Origin: Portunus trituberculatus
Lineage: Eukaryota; Arthropoda; Malacostraca; Decapoda; Portunidae
Reading direction: 5' to 3'
Assembly (NCBI RefSeq): GCF_017591435.1
Contig: NC_059269.1
Location: 3,384,629-3,448,628 of the forward strand
Length of the DNA: 64,000 nt
This document shows, piece after piece, positions 1-63,995 of this stretch; position 1 is the first letter of the stretch, and every line of letters begins with the position of its first letter. A model generated the notes under the pieces. It worked only from the letters and a program-made list of their open reading frames with translations. It searched no databases and had not been told where the DNA came from. The position numbers were made by a program, and so were the translations under genes.

Positions 1-773
1 AGAAAAAGTGAAAGACGACCAGTGGGAATCTATAAGATGGGAGATGGAGTAGAACTATAAAAATTAAAAAAGGGAAAGGACTTGGGAATGACGATGGAAG
101 AAAACACTCAACCGGTAAGCCATATTTATAGAATTTTCAGAGAGACATATAATTTGTTAAGGAATATTGGAGTAGCATTTCACTACATGGACAAAGAAAT
201 GATGAAGAAATTGATAAGGACATACTAAAATAAGACCTAGATTGGAATATGCAGGAGTTGTGTGGACCCCCCATAAAAAAGAAACACATAAGGAAATTGG
301 AGAGACTACAAAAAATGGCTACAAGAATGGTTCCAGAATTTAAAGGGATGACATATGAGGAGAGACTAAAAGCTATGGATCTACCAACCCAGGAACAGAG
401 AAGAGAGAGAGGAGATCTGATACAAGTTTCTAAATTGATTAATGGAATGGATCAAGTGGATAATGAGAAACTAATCCTGAGAGAAGAATGTGACACTAGA
501 AGCACAAGATCGCATAGTAAGAAACTGAGGAAGGGAAGATGTCTGAGAGATGTTAAGAAATATAGTTTCCCGCAAAGATGTGTTGAGACATGGAACAGTT
601 TGAGTGAGGAAGTGGTGTCAGCAACAATTGTGCATAGTTTAAAAAAAAAATTGGATAAGTGTAGATATGGAAACGGGGCCACACGAGCATAAAGCCCAGG
701 CCCTGTAAAACTACAACTAGGTAAATACAAATATACAACTTTAAAAAAAAAGGTAAATACACACACACACAGC
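1..773 (+). mobile_element. CR1-group LINE, copy 1 of a head-to-tail array (3' part, cut by window start)
   Basis: Encodes the C-terminal part of a CR1-group reverse transcriptase ORF: RKLERLQKMATRMVPEF, YEERLKAMDLPT, QEQRRERGDLIQ, CVETWNSLSEEVVSA. The frame breaks near 225-240. The 3' tail reads CCCTGTAAAACTACAACTAG then GTAAATAC and (AC)n. Copy 2 begins directly after the AC run. Confidence 0.85.
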
Positions 774-1660
774 TACGTAAATCTGTTTGCAGACGATGCG
801 AAACTGTGCAGAGTCATTAAACAAAAAGAGGATTGTGAAATACTACAGGAAGACTTAAACAAGATCTGGAAATGCAGTAAAAAATGGGAGATGGAATTCA
901 ATGTGGACAAAAGCCATGTCATGGATATGGGAAAGATTAAAAGATGACCCGTGGGAATCTATAAGATGGGAGATGGAGTAGAACTAGAAAAAGTAAAAAA
1001 GGAAAAGGACTTGGGAGTGACAATGGAAGAAAACACTCAACCGGTAAGCCATATTGATAGAATTTTCAGAGAGACGTATAATTTGCTAAGAAATATTGGA
1101 TTAGCATTTCACTACATGGACAAAGAAATGATGAAGAAATTGATAAGTACTAGAATAAGACCTAGATTGGAATATGCAGGAGTTGTGTGGACCCCCAATA
1201 AAAAGAAACACGTAAGGAAATTGGAGAGACTACAAAAAATGGTTACAAGAATGGTTCCAGAATTTAAAGGGATGACAAATGAGGAGAGACTTAAGCTATG
1301 GATCTACCAACCCTGGAACAGAGAAGAGAGAGAGGGGATCTGATACAAGATTATATATTAATTAACAGAATGGATCAAGTGGATAATGAGTAACTAATCC
1401 TGAGAGAAGAATATGACATTAGAAGCACAAGATCGCATAGTAAGAAATTGAGGAAGGGAAGATGTCTGAGAGATGGTAAAAAATTTTGTTTCCCGCAAAG
1501 ATGTGTTGAGACTTTGAACAGTTTGAGTGAGGAAGTGGTGTCAGCAAAGAGTGTACATAGTTTTAAAGAAAAATTGGATAAATGTAGATATGGAGACGGG
1601 GCCACACGAGCATAAAGCCCAGGCCCTGTAAAACTACAACTAGGTAAATACACACACACG
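774..1660 (+). mobile_element. CR1-group LINE, copy 2 (5'-truncated)
   Basis: Begins inside the RT domain at the equivalent of 5425 in copy 3 (AAATCTGTTTGCAGACGATG, the LFADD motif) and continues to the same 3' tail plus a short (AC)n. Frameshifts, for example near 1300, and a stop in place of a lysine codon near 1390 show it is dead. Its 5' end abuts the (AC)n tail of copy 1. Confidence 0.85.
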
Positions 1661-4600
1661 AGACGCGGTTGAGGAAGGACGCACTGGCGCCGTTTCAACA
1701 ATCAGCTGATCTTCACTACATACCTGTTGTACAGTATTTACAGTGGCCTGGGCAGGTAGTGTGGACTCATTTTTTTTCATTAAATCAATTATTAAGGTAT
1801 CATGAGTAAAAAATGGTTCCATCCAAATGCAGACATGAGATTAGGGAAAAAATAAAAGCTGATGATGACTATGTTGGTGAGAGAGAGAGCGCATTTGTAG
1901 GTTTCGATACGACGAATACTTCACTACTTAAGAGAGTGTTGAAGCCAAGAAAGAAAAAGAGAAGCTGAAAGATCTAGTAAACAAAGAAGAGGAAAGAGTA
2001 CAGAACGTGATTAAAAAAGAAGTACAAGCAAGGAGAGTCCAAGATATGAAAGATAAGGCTGATTTTCAGGAGGTGATTCAAGAACAACTTAAAGAAAAAG
2101 AAGAAAATATGACAAACAAAATGATAGGAGTCCTCAAGACAAAAGAAAATCTAGTTAGAGAAATTGTAGAAAAAAAGAAGAGTGTAGTCGTATTTGGAAT
2201 AAAAGAAAAAAATATAAAATATAGACCAAGAAGAGAAAAAGAAGAAATGAAATCAGTCAAGGACCTACTGAAGAATCTAAACGACGAAGATAGGCAGAAC
2301 TTGGAAGAGGAAGTAGAAGAAATAAACAGAATGGGACCATATCAAGAAGGAAAAACAGACAATTAAATAACTAAAATAGAGAAACAGAAGAAATATTATA
2401 TAGAACAACAAAACTTGAAACAGAAGGCTGCAAGGATATATAAAGAAAAATAGAAATGAGGAAGAAAGGAAGAGATACAATGAACTAGCAGCAGCAGTAA
2501 GGGAAAAAAATAATGAAAGGTCGGAAGAGGAAAAAAATGGCATTTTTTTGGAGAATTCTAGGAGACAGGATAAGGAAATGGTATATAAACGAGAAGGAAG
2601 AGAAAAAAGTGGAACAAGTTTAACTAAAAATGATAAAGGCAAGAGACTAAAAATGATGTATACGAACATAGACAGGGTTTTATCAAGTAAATTAGAATTA
2701 AGAGATTACATAAAGAAAGAAAATCCGGATATTGTATGCCTGGCTGAAACAAAACTAAATGAGGCAATTAAAATAGACTTGGATAATAGGTATGATGTAT
2801 GGAGAAGAGACAGAGTGGGTAAAGGAGGAGTAGGAGTCATGATAATGTTAAGGAAGGAGATAGTGATAAACCAAGTGGAATGTGGGGAAGGAAAAGCAGA
2901 AATATTGTATGATTATTATTTTTTTTTTATTTATTTTTTTTTTGGGAAGAGGGCCAGCCAAGGGCAAAAAAAGAAAGTTAAGAAAAAGGCCCACTTGAGC
3001 GCTGGCTCTCCAAAGAGTACAAAAAGTGCCAAAACCGTCAGCCAGAATTAGGGGAGCAAATGCCTCGATACCTCCCTCTTATAAGAAGATAAGAAGACAA
3101 GTTTTAGGAATTCGGAAATACAGATGCAGGGAGGGAGTTCCAGAGTTTATCAGTGAAAGGGATGAATGATTGAGAGTACTGGTTGACTCTTGCATTAGAG
3201 AGTTGGACAGAATAGGGATGAGAGGAAGAAGAAAGCCTTGTGCAGCATGGCCACAGGAGGAGGGGAGGCATGCAGTTAGCAAGATCAGTGGAACAATTAC
3301 CATGAAAATAGCGATAAAATATAGAAAGGGATGCAACATTTCGGTGGTAAGAAAGAGACTGAAGACAGTTAGTCAGAGGAGGGGAGTTGATGAGACGAAG
3401 AGCTTTCGATTCCACCCTATCGAGCAAAGCTGTGTGACTGGAACCCCCCCAAACATGCGAAGAGTACTCGATACAGGGACGGATAAGGCCCTTATACAGA
3501 GTAAGCAGTTGAGGCGAGAAAACTGTCGGAGACGCCTCAGAACACCTAACTTCATAGAAGCTGTTTTAGCAAGAGATGAGATGTGAAGTTTCCAGTTAAG
3601 ATTATGAGCAAAGGACAGACCGAGGATATTCATTGTGGAAGAGGGAGACAGTTGAGTGTCATTGAAGAAGAGGGGATAGTTGTCTGGAAGGTTGTGTCGA
3701 GTTGATAGATGCATATTAATAAAAAAGTTAACAATCATTGTCACATATGTGCCACCAAAAACAAATTCATGGACCAATCAAGATTATAAAGACATGATAA
3801 ATGACACAATAAGGAATCTAATGAGAATCGTTAAAGAAAGGAAAAAAGTGATATTAGTAGGAGATTTCAACTGTAAAGAAGTGGACTGGGAAAATTATTA
3901 AAGTGGTATGGGGGAAGAAGCCTGGGGAGAAAGATTCCTGAACCTAATGATAGACAATATGATGGACCAGAGAGTAAAGAAATGCACAAAATTCAGAGGA
4001 AACGACGAGCCGGCGAGATTGGAACTAGTTTTACAAGGGGTATACAAATGAATGATGATATAAGATATAAGTGTCCATTGGGAAAGAGTGACCATGTAAT
4101 ATTAGAAATGGATATAGAAGAAGGAAAGGAAGATAGAGACGATTCATACAAGGGAGACCGATTAAATTACAGAAAGGCTGATATTGAGAATCTCAAGAAC
4201 TATTTTAAAAACGTAAACTGGGAGGAGATGGAAAACTCAGAGACGATGCAAGAGAAGTATAACTTATTTTTGGAAATATACAAAACAGGAGTCAGGGAAT
4301 ATGTCCCAAAATATAGACCTAAAGAAGAAGGAAAGAAAGATTGGTTTAATTTAATGCACGGTGTGCTAGGGCAAAGGAGAAAAGAGATGGACCATGGAAA
4401 AGGTAGAAGAGAAATAGAAATCCAGCAAATAAGGAAAACTTCAAGGCAGCGAGAAATTAATATGTTAAGGTGAGGAAGGAAGAGGAAAAGAACTTTGAAA
4501 AGGACATTGTCAAAAAATGTAAGGAGCAACCAAAATTGTTCTACAGATTCATAAATGGAAAAATAAGGCAAAGAGAAACAATAGGAAGGTTTAAAGGAGA

Positions 4601-6322
4601 GATCGGGATGGTGGAAGACCCAAAAAGTATGGCAGAACTATTAGATAATAAATTTCAGGAGGTCTTTACTAAGGAATCCAAATTTGAAAGGCCACAGGGT
4701 AATAGAGAGACAGTCTATATGAAAGAGATTAAAGTAACCAAGCTTGAAATAAAAGAGTTAATGAAGGAACTGGATGAAGAGAGGGCAATGGGACCAGATG
4801 AAGTCTCAGGCAGAATACTGAAAGAATGTAGGGAAGAACTAGCAAGTCCTATATACAGCATCATAAAATGCTCAATAGAAAATGGAACAGTACCAGTAGA
4901 ATGGAAAAGAGCTGAGGTGGTTCCCATATATAAGAGCGGAAGGAAGGAAGAACCTTTAAATTACAGACCGGTATCACTAACTAGTGTAATATGCAAGATG
5001 TGTGAAAGAATAATAAAGAAACAATGGATCGAGTTCCTTGAAGACAACAAAATTAATATCAAATAGCCAATTTGGTTTTAGAAAAGACGGTCGTGTGTAA
5101 CTAATTTATTGAGTTTCTATTCTAGAATAGTTGATAGAGTACAAGAGAGAGAGGATGGGTTGACTGTATTTATTTGGATTTAAAAAAGGCATTTGACAAA
5201 GTGCCACATGCAAGATTACTATGGAAGTTAGAGGAGAAGGGTGGCTTAAAAGGAAGCACATTGAGATGGATAGAAAATTATTTGAGGGGGAGAGAAATAA
5301 GGACGGTAGTTAAAGATATGAAGTCCAAGTGGAGAGCAGTAGAAAGCGGAGTGCCACAGGGGTCAGTATTGGCACCAATACTTTTCCTCATTTATATTAA
5401 CGACATGCCAGAAGGAGTGAACAGCTACATAAATCTGTTTGCAGATGATACGAAACTGTGCAGAGTTATAAAGCAAAATGAGGATTGTGAAATACTGCAA
5501 GAAGACCTAAATAAGATCTGGGAATGGAGTAAAAGTGGAAATGGAATTCAATGTGAACAAAAGCCATGTCATGGAAATGGGAAAGAGTGAAAGACGACCC
5601 GTGGGAATCTATAAGATGGGAGATGGAGTAGAACTGGAGAAAGTAAAAAAGGAAAAGGACTTAGGAGTGATGATGGAAGAAAACAATCAACCGGTAAGCC
5701 ATATTGATAGAATTTTTTGAGAAACATATAATTTGCTAAGGAATATTGGAGTAGCATTTCACTATATGGACAAAGAAATGATGAAGAAATTGATAAGTAC
5801 TATAATAAGATCCAGATTGGAATATGCAGGAGTAGTGTGGACCCCTCATTAAAAGAAACGCATAAGGAAGTTGGAGAGACTACAAAAAATGGCTACAAGA
5901 ATGGTTCCAGAATTTGAAGGGATGACATATGAGGAGAGACTAAAGGCTATGGATCTACCAACCCTGGAACAAAGAAGGGAGAGAGGAGATCTGATACAAG
6001 TTTATAAATTGATCAACAGAATGGATCAAGTGGATAATGAGAAACTGATCCTGAGAGAAAAATATGACATCCGAAGCACAAGATCGCATAGTAAAAAGCT
6101 GAGAAAAGGAAGATGTCTGAGAGATGTTAAAAAATATAGTTTCCCGCAAAGATGTATTGAGACATGGAACAGTTTAAATGAAGAAGTAGTGTCTGCAACG
6201 AGTGTACATACTTTTAAAGTAAGATTGGATAAGTGTAGATATGGAGACGAGGCCACACGAGCATAAAGCCCAGGCCCTGTAAAACTACAACTAGGTAAAT
6301 ACAACTAGGTAAATACACACAT
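1661..6322 (+). mobile_element. CR1-group LINE, copy 3 (near full length, disrupted)
   Basis: Starts right after copy 2's tail with a probable 5' UTR (1661-1960). A lysine/glutamate-rich ORF1-like region follows (about 1960-2640, includes KKSVVVFGIKEK). The endonuclease region reads KMMYTNIDRVLSSKLELRDY, PDIVCLAETKL, WRRDRVGKGGVG, then VTYVPPKTNSW and ILVGDFNC. The reverse transcriptase (about 4470-6266) has MGPDEVSGRILKE, LNYRPVSLTS, LDLKKAFDKVPH, SGVPQGSVLAP and FADD at about 5437. Frameshifts and stops near 2400, 3900, 4350, 5065, 5590 and 5720 make it non-functional. It is split by a reverse LINE fragment at 2919-3713. The tail at 6279-6316 duplicates AACTAGGTAAATAC before (AC)n. Confidence 0.88.
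2919..3713 (-). mobile_element. Jockey/CR1-group LINE 3' fragment nested in copy 3
   Basis: The reverse strand encodes RT C-terminal sequence such as DNYPLFFNDTQL, LNWKLHISSLAKTA and KVESKALRLINS-like residues, matching the LINE at 38240-41507. Its 3' end (GGCCAGCCAAGGGCAAA on the + strand) and T-rich tail lie at 2919-2960. It is 5'-truncated near 3713, where the host LINE endonuclease frame resumes as IKKLTIIVTYVPPKT. Confidence 0.85.
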
Positions 6323-7138
6323 ACTCATCAGACATCATGATAGAATAGTGCAGTGTGGAGAGAGGTCATCATTTCCTTGGGTTTCTGGATTAACTTCTCA
6401 AGAGAGTTGGGTATAAAGACTACAAGTCACTGTAATTCTTTAATGTGTAAACAACAAATTATCTAGATTACTTTATACCAACCTTTGTTTAGTTACTGGA
6501 ATGTCATTTGAAAGTAATCATGGGTGTTTTTTTATTCAATTATTGCTATGAAATTGATTTAATAGAGGGTGAGTGTTATAGACAGAGGTTACAACAGACC
6601 TTTTGGTCCTTGCAAGGCAAACTAACTTATTACTGTGTGATAGGAGAGAGAGAGAGAGAGAGAGAGAGTGGTGAAAAAGGTATGAGAAGCATGGGTATGG
6701 TGAAGAGGGATATGGAGGCTGGGGAAGGCAGGCGTATGATACACATTTAGAGGTCTCTATAGCTAATGAAAAAAAGAGGATAGATGTAATTTTTGTTAGA
6801 AATATAGGTACAAAAATTGTTCTGCTAAGTTGGGATTGGACTGTACATTATGATACCTTTGTTAATAAATGTAGCTGCATGAATTCTTTATTATTGGATC
6901 TTTTTTTACAGCAAAATATGAGTATAATTCCCAAGAATCTAAATCTCTGAAGTTGTGTTTGATGTCATGAAGGCAAAAGTCTGTTTGCTATACATAATCA
7001 AAATCATGTTGCAATCTATGTAATTAGCTTTATTTAAGTTGCAGTTGAATTGGTGATTTGTTTTCATTTTTTTTAATATTCATTTTATTGTCAATATAGT
7101 AAATGTTGATGTTAACAGATTTTATTTGTATCATGCAG
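6323..7138. other. Intronic sequence before exon 1
   Basis: AT-rich, with a short (GA)n run at 6643-6668. I see no exon, element or RNA gene. An additional upstream Smg1 exon cannot be formally excluded. Confidence 0.5.
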
Positions 7139-58775
<51,637 letters not shown>

Positions 58776-58935
58776 TCTGGAGGCTGTGATACATAGAGAG
58801 ACCAAGTTCTGCACAACTGTGTGACATTTCAGTTTTCTTCATTGATACTTTCATATTTTTTTCATATTTAAAATCTTATAATGTGCACCATTGCTTAATA
58901 TTACCAATAACAATAAAGTGTAATGTTGAAAAAGA
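58776..58935 (+). terminator. Smg1: Smg1 3' UTR and polyadenylation signal
   Basis: A canonical AATAAA lies at 58912-58917, 137 bp after the stop, followed by GT/T-containing sequence. Cleavage about 15-25 bp further is expected but not visible. A later alternative site cannot be excluded. Confidence 0.7.
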
Positions 58936-58939
58936 TGTG

Positions 58940-59440
58940 TGATACAATTCATTAAGCCAAGTTTACCAGAACATAACCTGTGCATGAGAAAAGCTCAGGA
59001 GCAAATTATTATATTGTACAAAGGGGTGGCAGTATATAATTTTTAAATATACTGTGTCTTTATATTGTTTTTGCTGTTTTTAACATTCATTAGTAATTTG
59101 TGATTTTCATAGTTCCCTAGCAGCTTTCACTCCTTTTGTGATGGGGAAGAACACATGACAAAGGTTAACAACATGTATAATTAACTAGATAGATATGCAT
59201 GTAGATAAAGAGATGAATTCATAATATGAAATGATTTTATTTCATTTTTTTTATTTGTTAAAAAAAAAATTTAGTTCATGGATAATTGACTACTGCTTAG
59301 TAATACATATACACATTTAAAAGTTGTAGGTTGTTCAGACTGCTGTAAATTGTTGTACTATTTATTGTGATATACTTTGTAAACTACTTTATTATAATTG
59401 TGACTATAGCAGTGAATATTTCATACCAGCAGAATTACCC
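58940..59440. other. Downstream of Smg1, no feature seen
   Basis: AT-rich intergenic sequence. No gene, RNA or element recognised. Confidence 0.5.
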
Positions 59441-59812
59441 ATCATTGTTTGAATCAGTGAAGATCCCTATTACCAAATTTCATCATAATCAGCTTTTTTT
59501 TTTTTTTTTTTTTTTTTTTCAGCAGACACCATCAGACAGACACTGTGTTTGGGATTTCACTTCAAGATGACAGTGAATGTCAGTTTCTCTTTACTGTAAA
59601 AGTTCAAGCTAAGAATGAGTGCTTGGCACCCACATCCTGGCACTATCATCAAGAATTGGGTTATGGTAACAGTTTAGATTGGAAGTCTATGTCACTTCCT
59701 GTATCAAGGGAGGGATTCCCTTACCAAATTTCATTACAATCAGTTCAATGGTTTCCTTGAAAAGTAGACAAACACAGACAGACAGTGTGTTTTATTATAC
59801 ATAGGATAATTG
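59441..59812 (+). mobile_element. Two short retroposon 3' ends (RTE-type LINE or SINE)
   Basis: TACCAAATTTCATCATAATC at 59471 and TTACCAAATTTCATTACAAT at 59721, each followed by (A)CAGACAGACA-type text and, for the second, TTTTATTATACATAGGAT. This resembles the widespread arthropod RTE-type tail. Bodies are too short to confirm. Confidence 0.5.
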
Positions 59813-60735
59813 CAAAGATTTCTGTTTGTCTTTATGTACATTAAAAATCTAAATATGGAAGAGAATTTAAACCTACACATTCTGGGTTAGTTGTTTGGTA
59901 TGACACTGGGAGAGTAGATGAGAACTCTTCATCTCAATAGGCCTGATTGGTTTTAGAGTGATAGACATTGCTACTCTCGAGTGTTGGGAATTCTTAGTGG
60001 ACCAAATAACACAGCATGGAAACACCTGTTACATTGAGTCAAGAGTTACACTATCAGGACAACACTGACTCAAGCAATCACAACATTTTTATTTGTATAA
60101 ATCTAAATCTACAACCTTGGTGTTGAGAAAGTATGTACTAATGAAAAATATATAATTTGAAATAAAAAAAAAATGGAAATTGGATCTTCATAATAACAGA
60201 AGTGCTGGAGATGTGGTGCCACTACATGCCATTGAAGTGCCTGGTGCTTACAGAACTGGTAGTGTGTGAGTGATTTACTGGAACAACATTATTGTACAAT
60301 GAAGCAAGCCAGTCTAGTAATAGATGTGAGTCTCCATGTTTTTATTTTATTTGATCTCAAACATTTATTGTAGCATGCCTTTTCACTATATAAATTGCCT
60401 ATCATGGAGATCACTCATAAATATTTTACTGACATGGGGCAGGCAGCAGGTTAAAGTATATAATAACTCTCAGACAATCTAGTCTAAATGCCATAGGTGT
60501 GCATATTGCAACAAATTATATCAATAATTTATCGTGCTAAGATATTGGATTATTAGTTATCTAATATTTTTTTTTTTCGTTCATTATTTATCAATCAGTA
60601 TTGCCAATACTTTTAGTTACAAACTAGTGAAAATCAATTGGGTTCTTTTGAAACATGAGCATGTTGAAGTATTAAACTTTAAAAGTGAAATATAAATTAG
60701 TTTCACTTAGAGCAGTACTTTTCATAAGTGAAGAG
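59813..60735. other. Intergenic, no feature seen
   Basis: AT-rich, with a 9-A run at 60164 and poly-T near 60570. Nothing assigned. Confidence 0.5.
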
Positions 60736-61139
60736 CCAATATGAACACTGAATTTGAATTTTTTCGAAGATTTTTCTAAGTTTCCTTGGGTAAAGATAGG
60801 AAAAACTTGGACTAGATTTTTTGTGCTTTTCATTTTACGAGTTTTTTCTTATAACATAAAATTTTTATTGTCTGACATATTCCAAACAATTTTGTGGTCA
60901 TACATTTTTTTTCTTTTTTGCATATTTTTCAATGTGATTTTTTTTCCACCAACATCGAACATATTAGTTTTTTTTTTTCACACATGGCTATTTTTCAACC
61001 ACGTTTATTTACATTATAAGATTCTAATTCCAGGAAGGAAAAAAAAATGTGTGGTCGGGTAGGAGATGTAGATTGAATATGAAGATAGTTTTGATATACA
61101 AAAAACTGGAATTAGGTAGATTTTCATGCTTTACATTAC

Positions 61140-61194
<55 letters not shown>

Positions 61195-61357
61195 TTTAAC
61201 ATTTGATTTCCTTGAGTAAATAAATAAAAAAAAAATAGTATATGTAGATAGTATCTTTGCTTCAGATATATTAACTGAGAGGAGATGCAATTTGAATATG
61301 TGGATAATTTTGACATACTAAAAACTGGAAGTAATTTTTTTTTGTAATTTTCATTAC

Positions 61358-61389
<32 letters not shown>

Positions 61390-61620
61390 GTTTGGCACTT
61401 TGTGATATGCTAAACAATTCTGTTGTCATACATTGTGCTTCAGGGATCATATTAAATGACAAAATGATGTTATTATTTTTTCATCATTTGTTCATTCATT
61501 ACATTTTGATCACACTTATTGCTTATTGCTTGTTTCTCCAGGAAAACAAACAAAATTACGATTAAATAACTATGAGAAGAGATGCAGTTTGAACATGGGG
61601 CATAGGCGAATAGGTAGTTT
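60736..61620. repeat. Degenerate tandem-like repeat block, unit about 220-300 bp
   Basis: Related segments recur: GATTGAATATGAAGATAGTT at 61070, ATTTGAATATGTGGATAATT at 61289 and AGTTTGAACATGGGG at 61584; TTTTGTGGTCATACATTT at 60890 and TCTGTTGTCATACATTG at 61419; CATTACG before pyrimidine runs at 61134 and 61353. Units are diverged and interrupted by (TC)n (61141-61192) and poly-T (61358-61386). Confidence 0.55.
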
Positions 61621-62270
61621 TGAACATTGTCTCTCCCTAATGATCCGTGTCTTCTATCGGCTTCGCGCCTCGCGGCCTCAGTAATACAAGTAAGAAGAGA
61701 GAGTCAAACTGCACGGTTGGCGTCCTTCAGGCCAGCCAGTGGCAGCGCTGCGCCTGCGTATTCAGTGTTGGGGTGGACAGGAACTGGAAAGGTACGACTT
61801 CCGCACCTCGCTATGTGTGGGTTCATCACTTGTACCTTAAGATCCGTATTATCTTGAATGGTAGAACGAACTGAAATATTTAGGTACGAGTTGATAGTGA
61901 CTCAAGTTGAAATTTGAAGAAAATTGATAATATTTTAAGTGTGATACTCTTGAAAAGACAAATACAGTGAGCACACTAAAACATAATTTTATACTCAGCG
62001 AGAGACGCCGTCAAACTGTTTGGCAGTTTCATTTGGCTGATTCATTTGATTTTTGTATAGCTTGCGCATTCTATAGACCTCATCTCATACTTGTAGATCA
62101 TTATCATAACTTAAATAAATTTGTCGCCAGTAAGGAAGGAGGAAAAGAGCAAATGTTAACCAATTTTCTTCAACGAAAAATACTTTCGATGGACGTGGAA
62201 TGTTATTAAACTGAATATCAATAAGAGTGTCTAAGCAAGGTTCCTACACGAGGCAACAATCCCGCCAAAC
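61621..62270 (+). promoter_or_regulatory. Possible promoter and 5' UTR region of the next gene
   Basis: 61640-61830 is clearly richer in G+C and CpG than its surroundings (TCGGCTTCGCGCCTCGCGGC, AGCGCTGCGCCTGCG) and contains an initiator-like TTCAGTG at 61761. It precedes the candidate first exon at 62271. No TATA box recognised; transcription is inferred. Confidence 0.35.
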
Positions 62271-62333
62271 ATGACCACTATCCGTCCGCGGCGCACCTCC
62301 ACCTCCGGTCCAGCCTTCAAGGACCGTTTCTGG
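62271..62333 (+). CDS. Candidate first coding exon of an unidentified downstream gene
   Basis: ATG in CCGCCAAACATGA context, then 21 codons, MTTIRPRRTSTSGP and AFKDRFW, ending at a consensus donor TGG|GTGAGT in phase 0. Codon use is GC-rich (CGT CCG CGG CGC ACC TCC ACC TCC GGT CCA), unlike the AT-rich surroundings and like a conserved coding start. I do not recognise the protein. No second exon is identifiable in the remaining 1.7 kb, so the gene would continue beyond the window. A chance ATG-to-donor segment is the alternative. Confidence 0.5.
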
Positions 62334-62411
62334 GTGAGTGTGTCACGTGGTGCTCCCTTCCAGCATTCCAGCATTCCTTGGCCCATCTTCATTTTGGGAG
62401 TGTACCTTCCT

Positions 62412-62455
<44 letters not shown>

Positions 62456-62533
62456 GAGGAGAGTAGATGAAGCTTTTCTACAATATATTTTTTTCATGTC
62501 CCATTACTGTATTCTTGATTGATTGCTTTAGTA

Positions 62534-62895
62534 CAGTGGCTCCCAACCTGTAGTACGCGTACGACTATAATTATATAGTCTGTCTACTCTAAAGTGGCTC
62601 CTGGGTCTCAGTTTGAATGGTGTCCCAGATTAGGTTATCAGATAGATTGAGGAAAATCGTGAGGTCTTGTGATAACTGCGCTGATCAACAGAAAACAAGC
62701 ATTATTCACATGAAATCAATTACGTTATCAATGAACTACAATATGATTGAAATCCAGGAACCATTTTAGAGTAAATAGACTACAGTGGTACGCGAAGGCC
62801 TTCCATGTGGTACATGTACATGAGCACTTTCGGGATCATAGGCGGTTTTTAGTTTAACTAAATTCATTATTTTTTCAGAAAAAAAATTAAATAAG

Positions 62896-62957
<62 letters not shown>

Positions 62958-63175
62958 CCTTGCTTACAAAAGGTAATCTGACATCGATCAGCTAATGGAG
63001 AAGAAAAAAATTTGCATTAAATTTAGTCGTGTTCCTTGTTGTTAGTTTATCTGTGCATTCAGCTAGTGAATAAATTGATATTTGCCGGAATGAAGTCTCA
63101 TGGAACCAAATGGTACGCGGGGACTTTAGAGACCTCCAAGTGGTACTATACTCAGGAAAAGATTGGGAACCAATG
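62534..63175. mobile_element. hAT-like non-autonomous element
   Basis: Left end CAGTGGCTCCCAACCTGTAG and right end (reverse complement CATTGGTTCCCAATCTTTTC) are hAT-type imperfect inverted repeats. TGGTACGCG / AGTACGCG motifs recur inside at 62554, 62788 and 63111. Flanking octamers CTTTAGTA and TATTACCA match poorly (4 of 8). Contains (TA)n at 62899-62951. Confidence 0.65.
62899..62951. repeat. (TA)n microsatellite
   Basis: About 26 TA units inside the hAT-like element. Confidence 0.97.
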
Positions 63176-63276
63176 TATTACCAGCATGGATAGTTAATAG
63201 TATGGCTGGATAAAGGTGCTTCATTTTTTTTTTTCTAATTTAGGGTGTTTCTAGGATGTTACCGGTGCTTTATGCA

Positions 63277-63279
<3 letters not shown>

Positions 63280-63355
<76 letters not shown>
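63280..63355. repeat. (TC)n microsatellite
   Basis: About 37 TC units. Confidence 0.98.
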
Positions 63356-63358
<3 letters not shown>

Positions 63359-63768
63359 AAGAGGCTGTTCTTTTGTGTTTCATTTACTGTAAATTGTTGT
63401 CTTATCACTTACCTAATTCAGTTGTGTAATTATTATTATCTGCGAGCTCATTCTTTCTAAGCCCAAACATCTTCCTCTCTCCCTTCCTCTCGTGTTTGGT
63501 CATTAAGATTTGTATTCGAAGGAGAATTGACCTTATAAGTTATCTTGGCTATAATTAAATGTCAATCTGATGCCATCAAAAAAGAGCGGGAGATAACTTA
63601 AGAAATTACAATGTCTGTTTTGTCTTTAAATCAAAGCGAACCTCGATAATGACTGACTGGACATTTCAGTTCTTTGTCTTTCTCAGTTTGATTAATGTCT
63701 GTTTTTTCTGGAGTTCATTTTTATTCGTCGGAAATTAGTTCTCCTCTTGTTTTTTTTTTTAAATATTA
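63356..63768. other. Intergenic or first-intron sequence, no feature seen
   Basis: Mixed composition with no recognised exon, RNA or element. If 62271 is a real first exon, this is its intron. Confidence 0.5.
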
Positions 63769-63807
63769 TCATTACTGCTATTTCTGTTATTATTATTTTT
63801 ATTATTA

Positions 63808-63881
<74 letters not shown>

Positions 63882-63943
63882 GTTATTATTATTATTACTA
63901 TTACTATTACTATTATTATCATTATTATCTTTATTATTATCAT

Positions 63944-63995
<52 letters not shown>

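Noticed and set aside
3170..3586. 138-codon + strand frame as a gene
   Set aside because: It is antisense to the nested LINE RT fragment, which explains the sequence fully.
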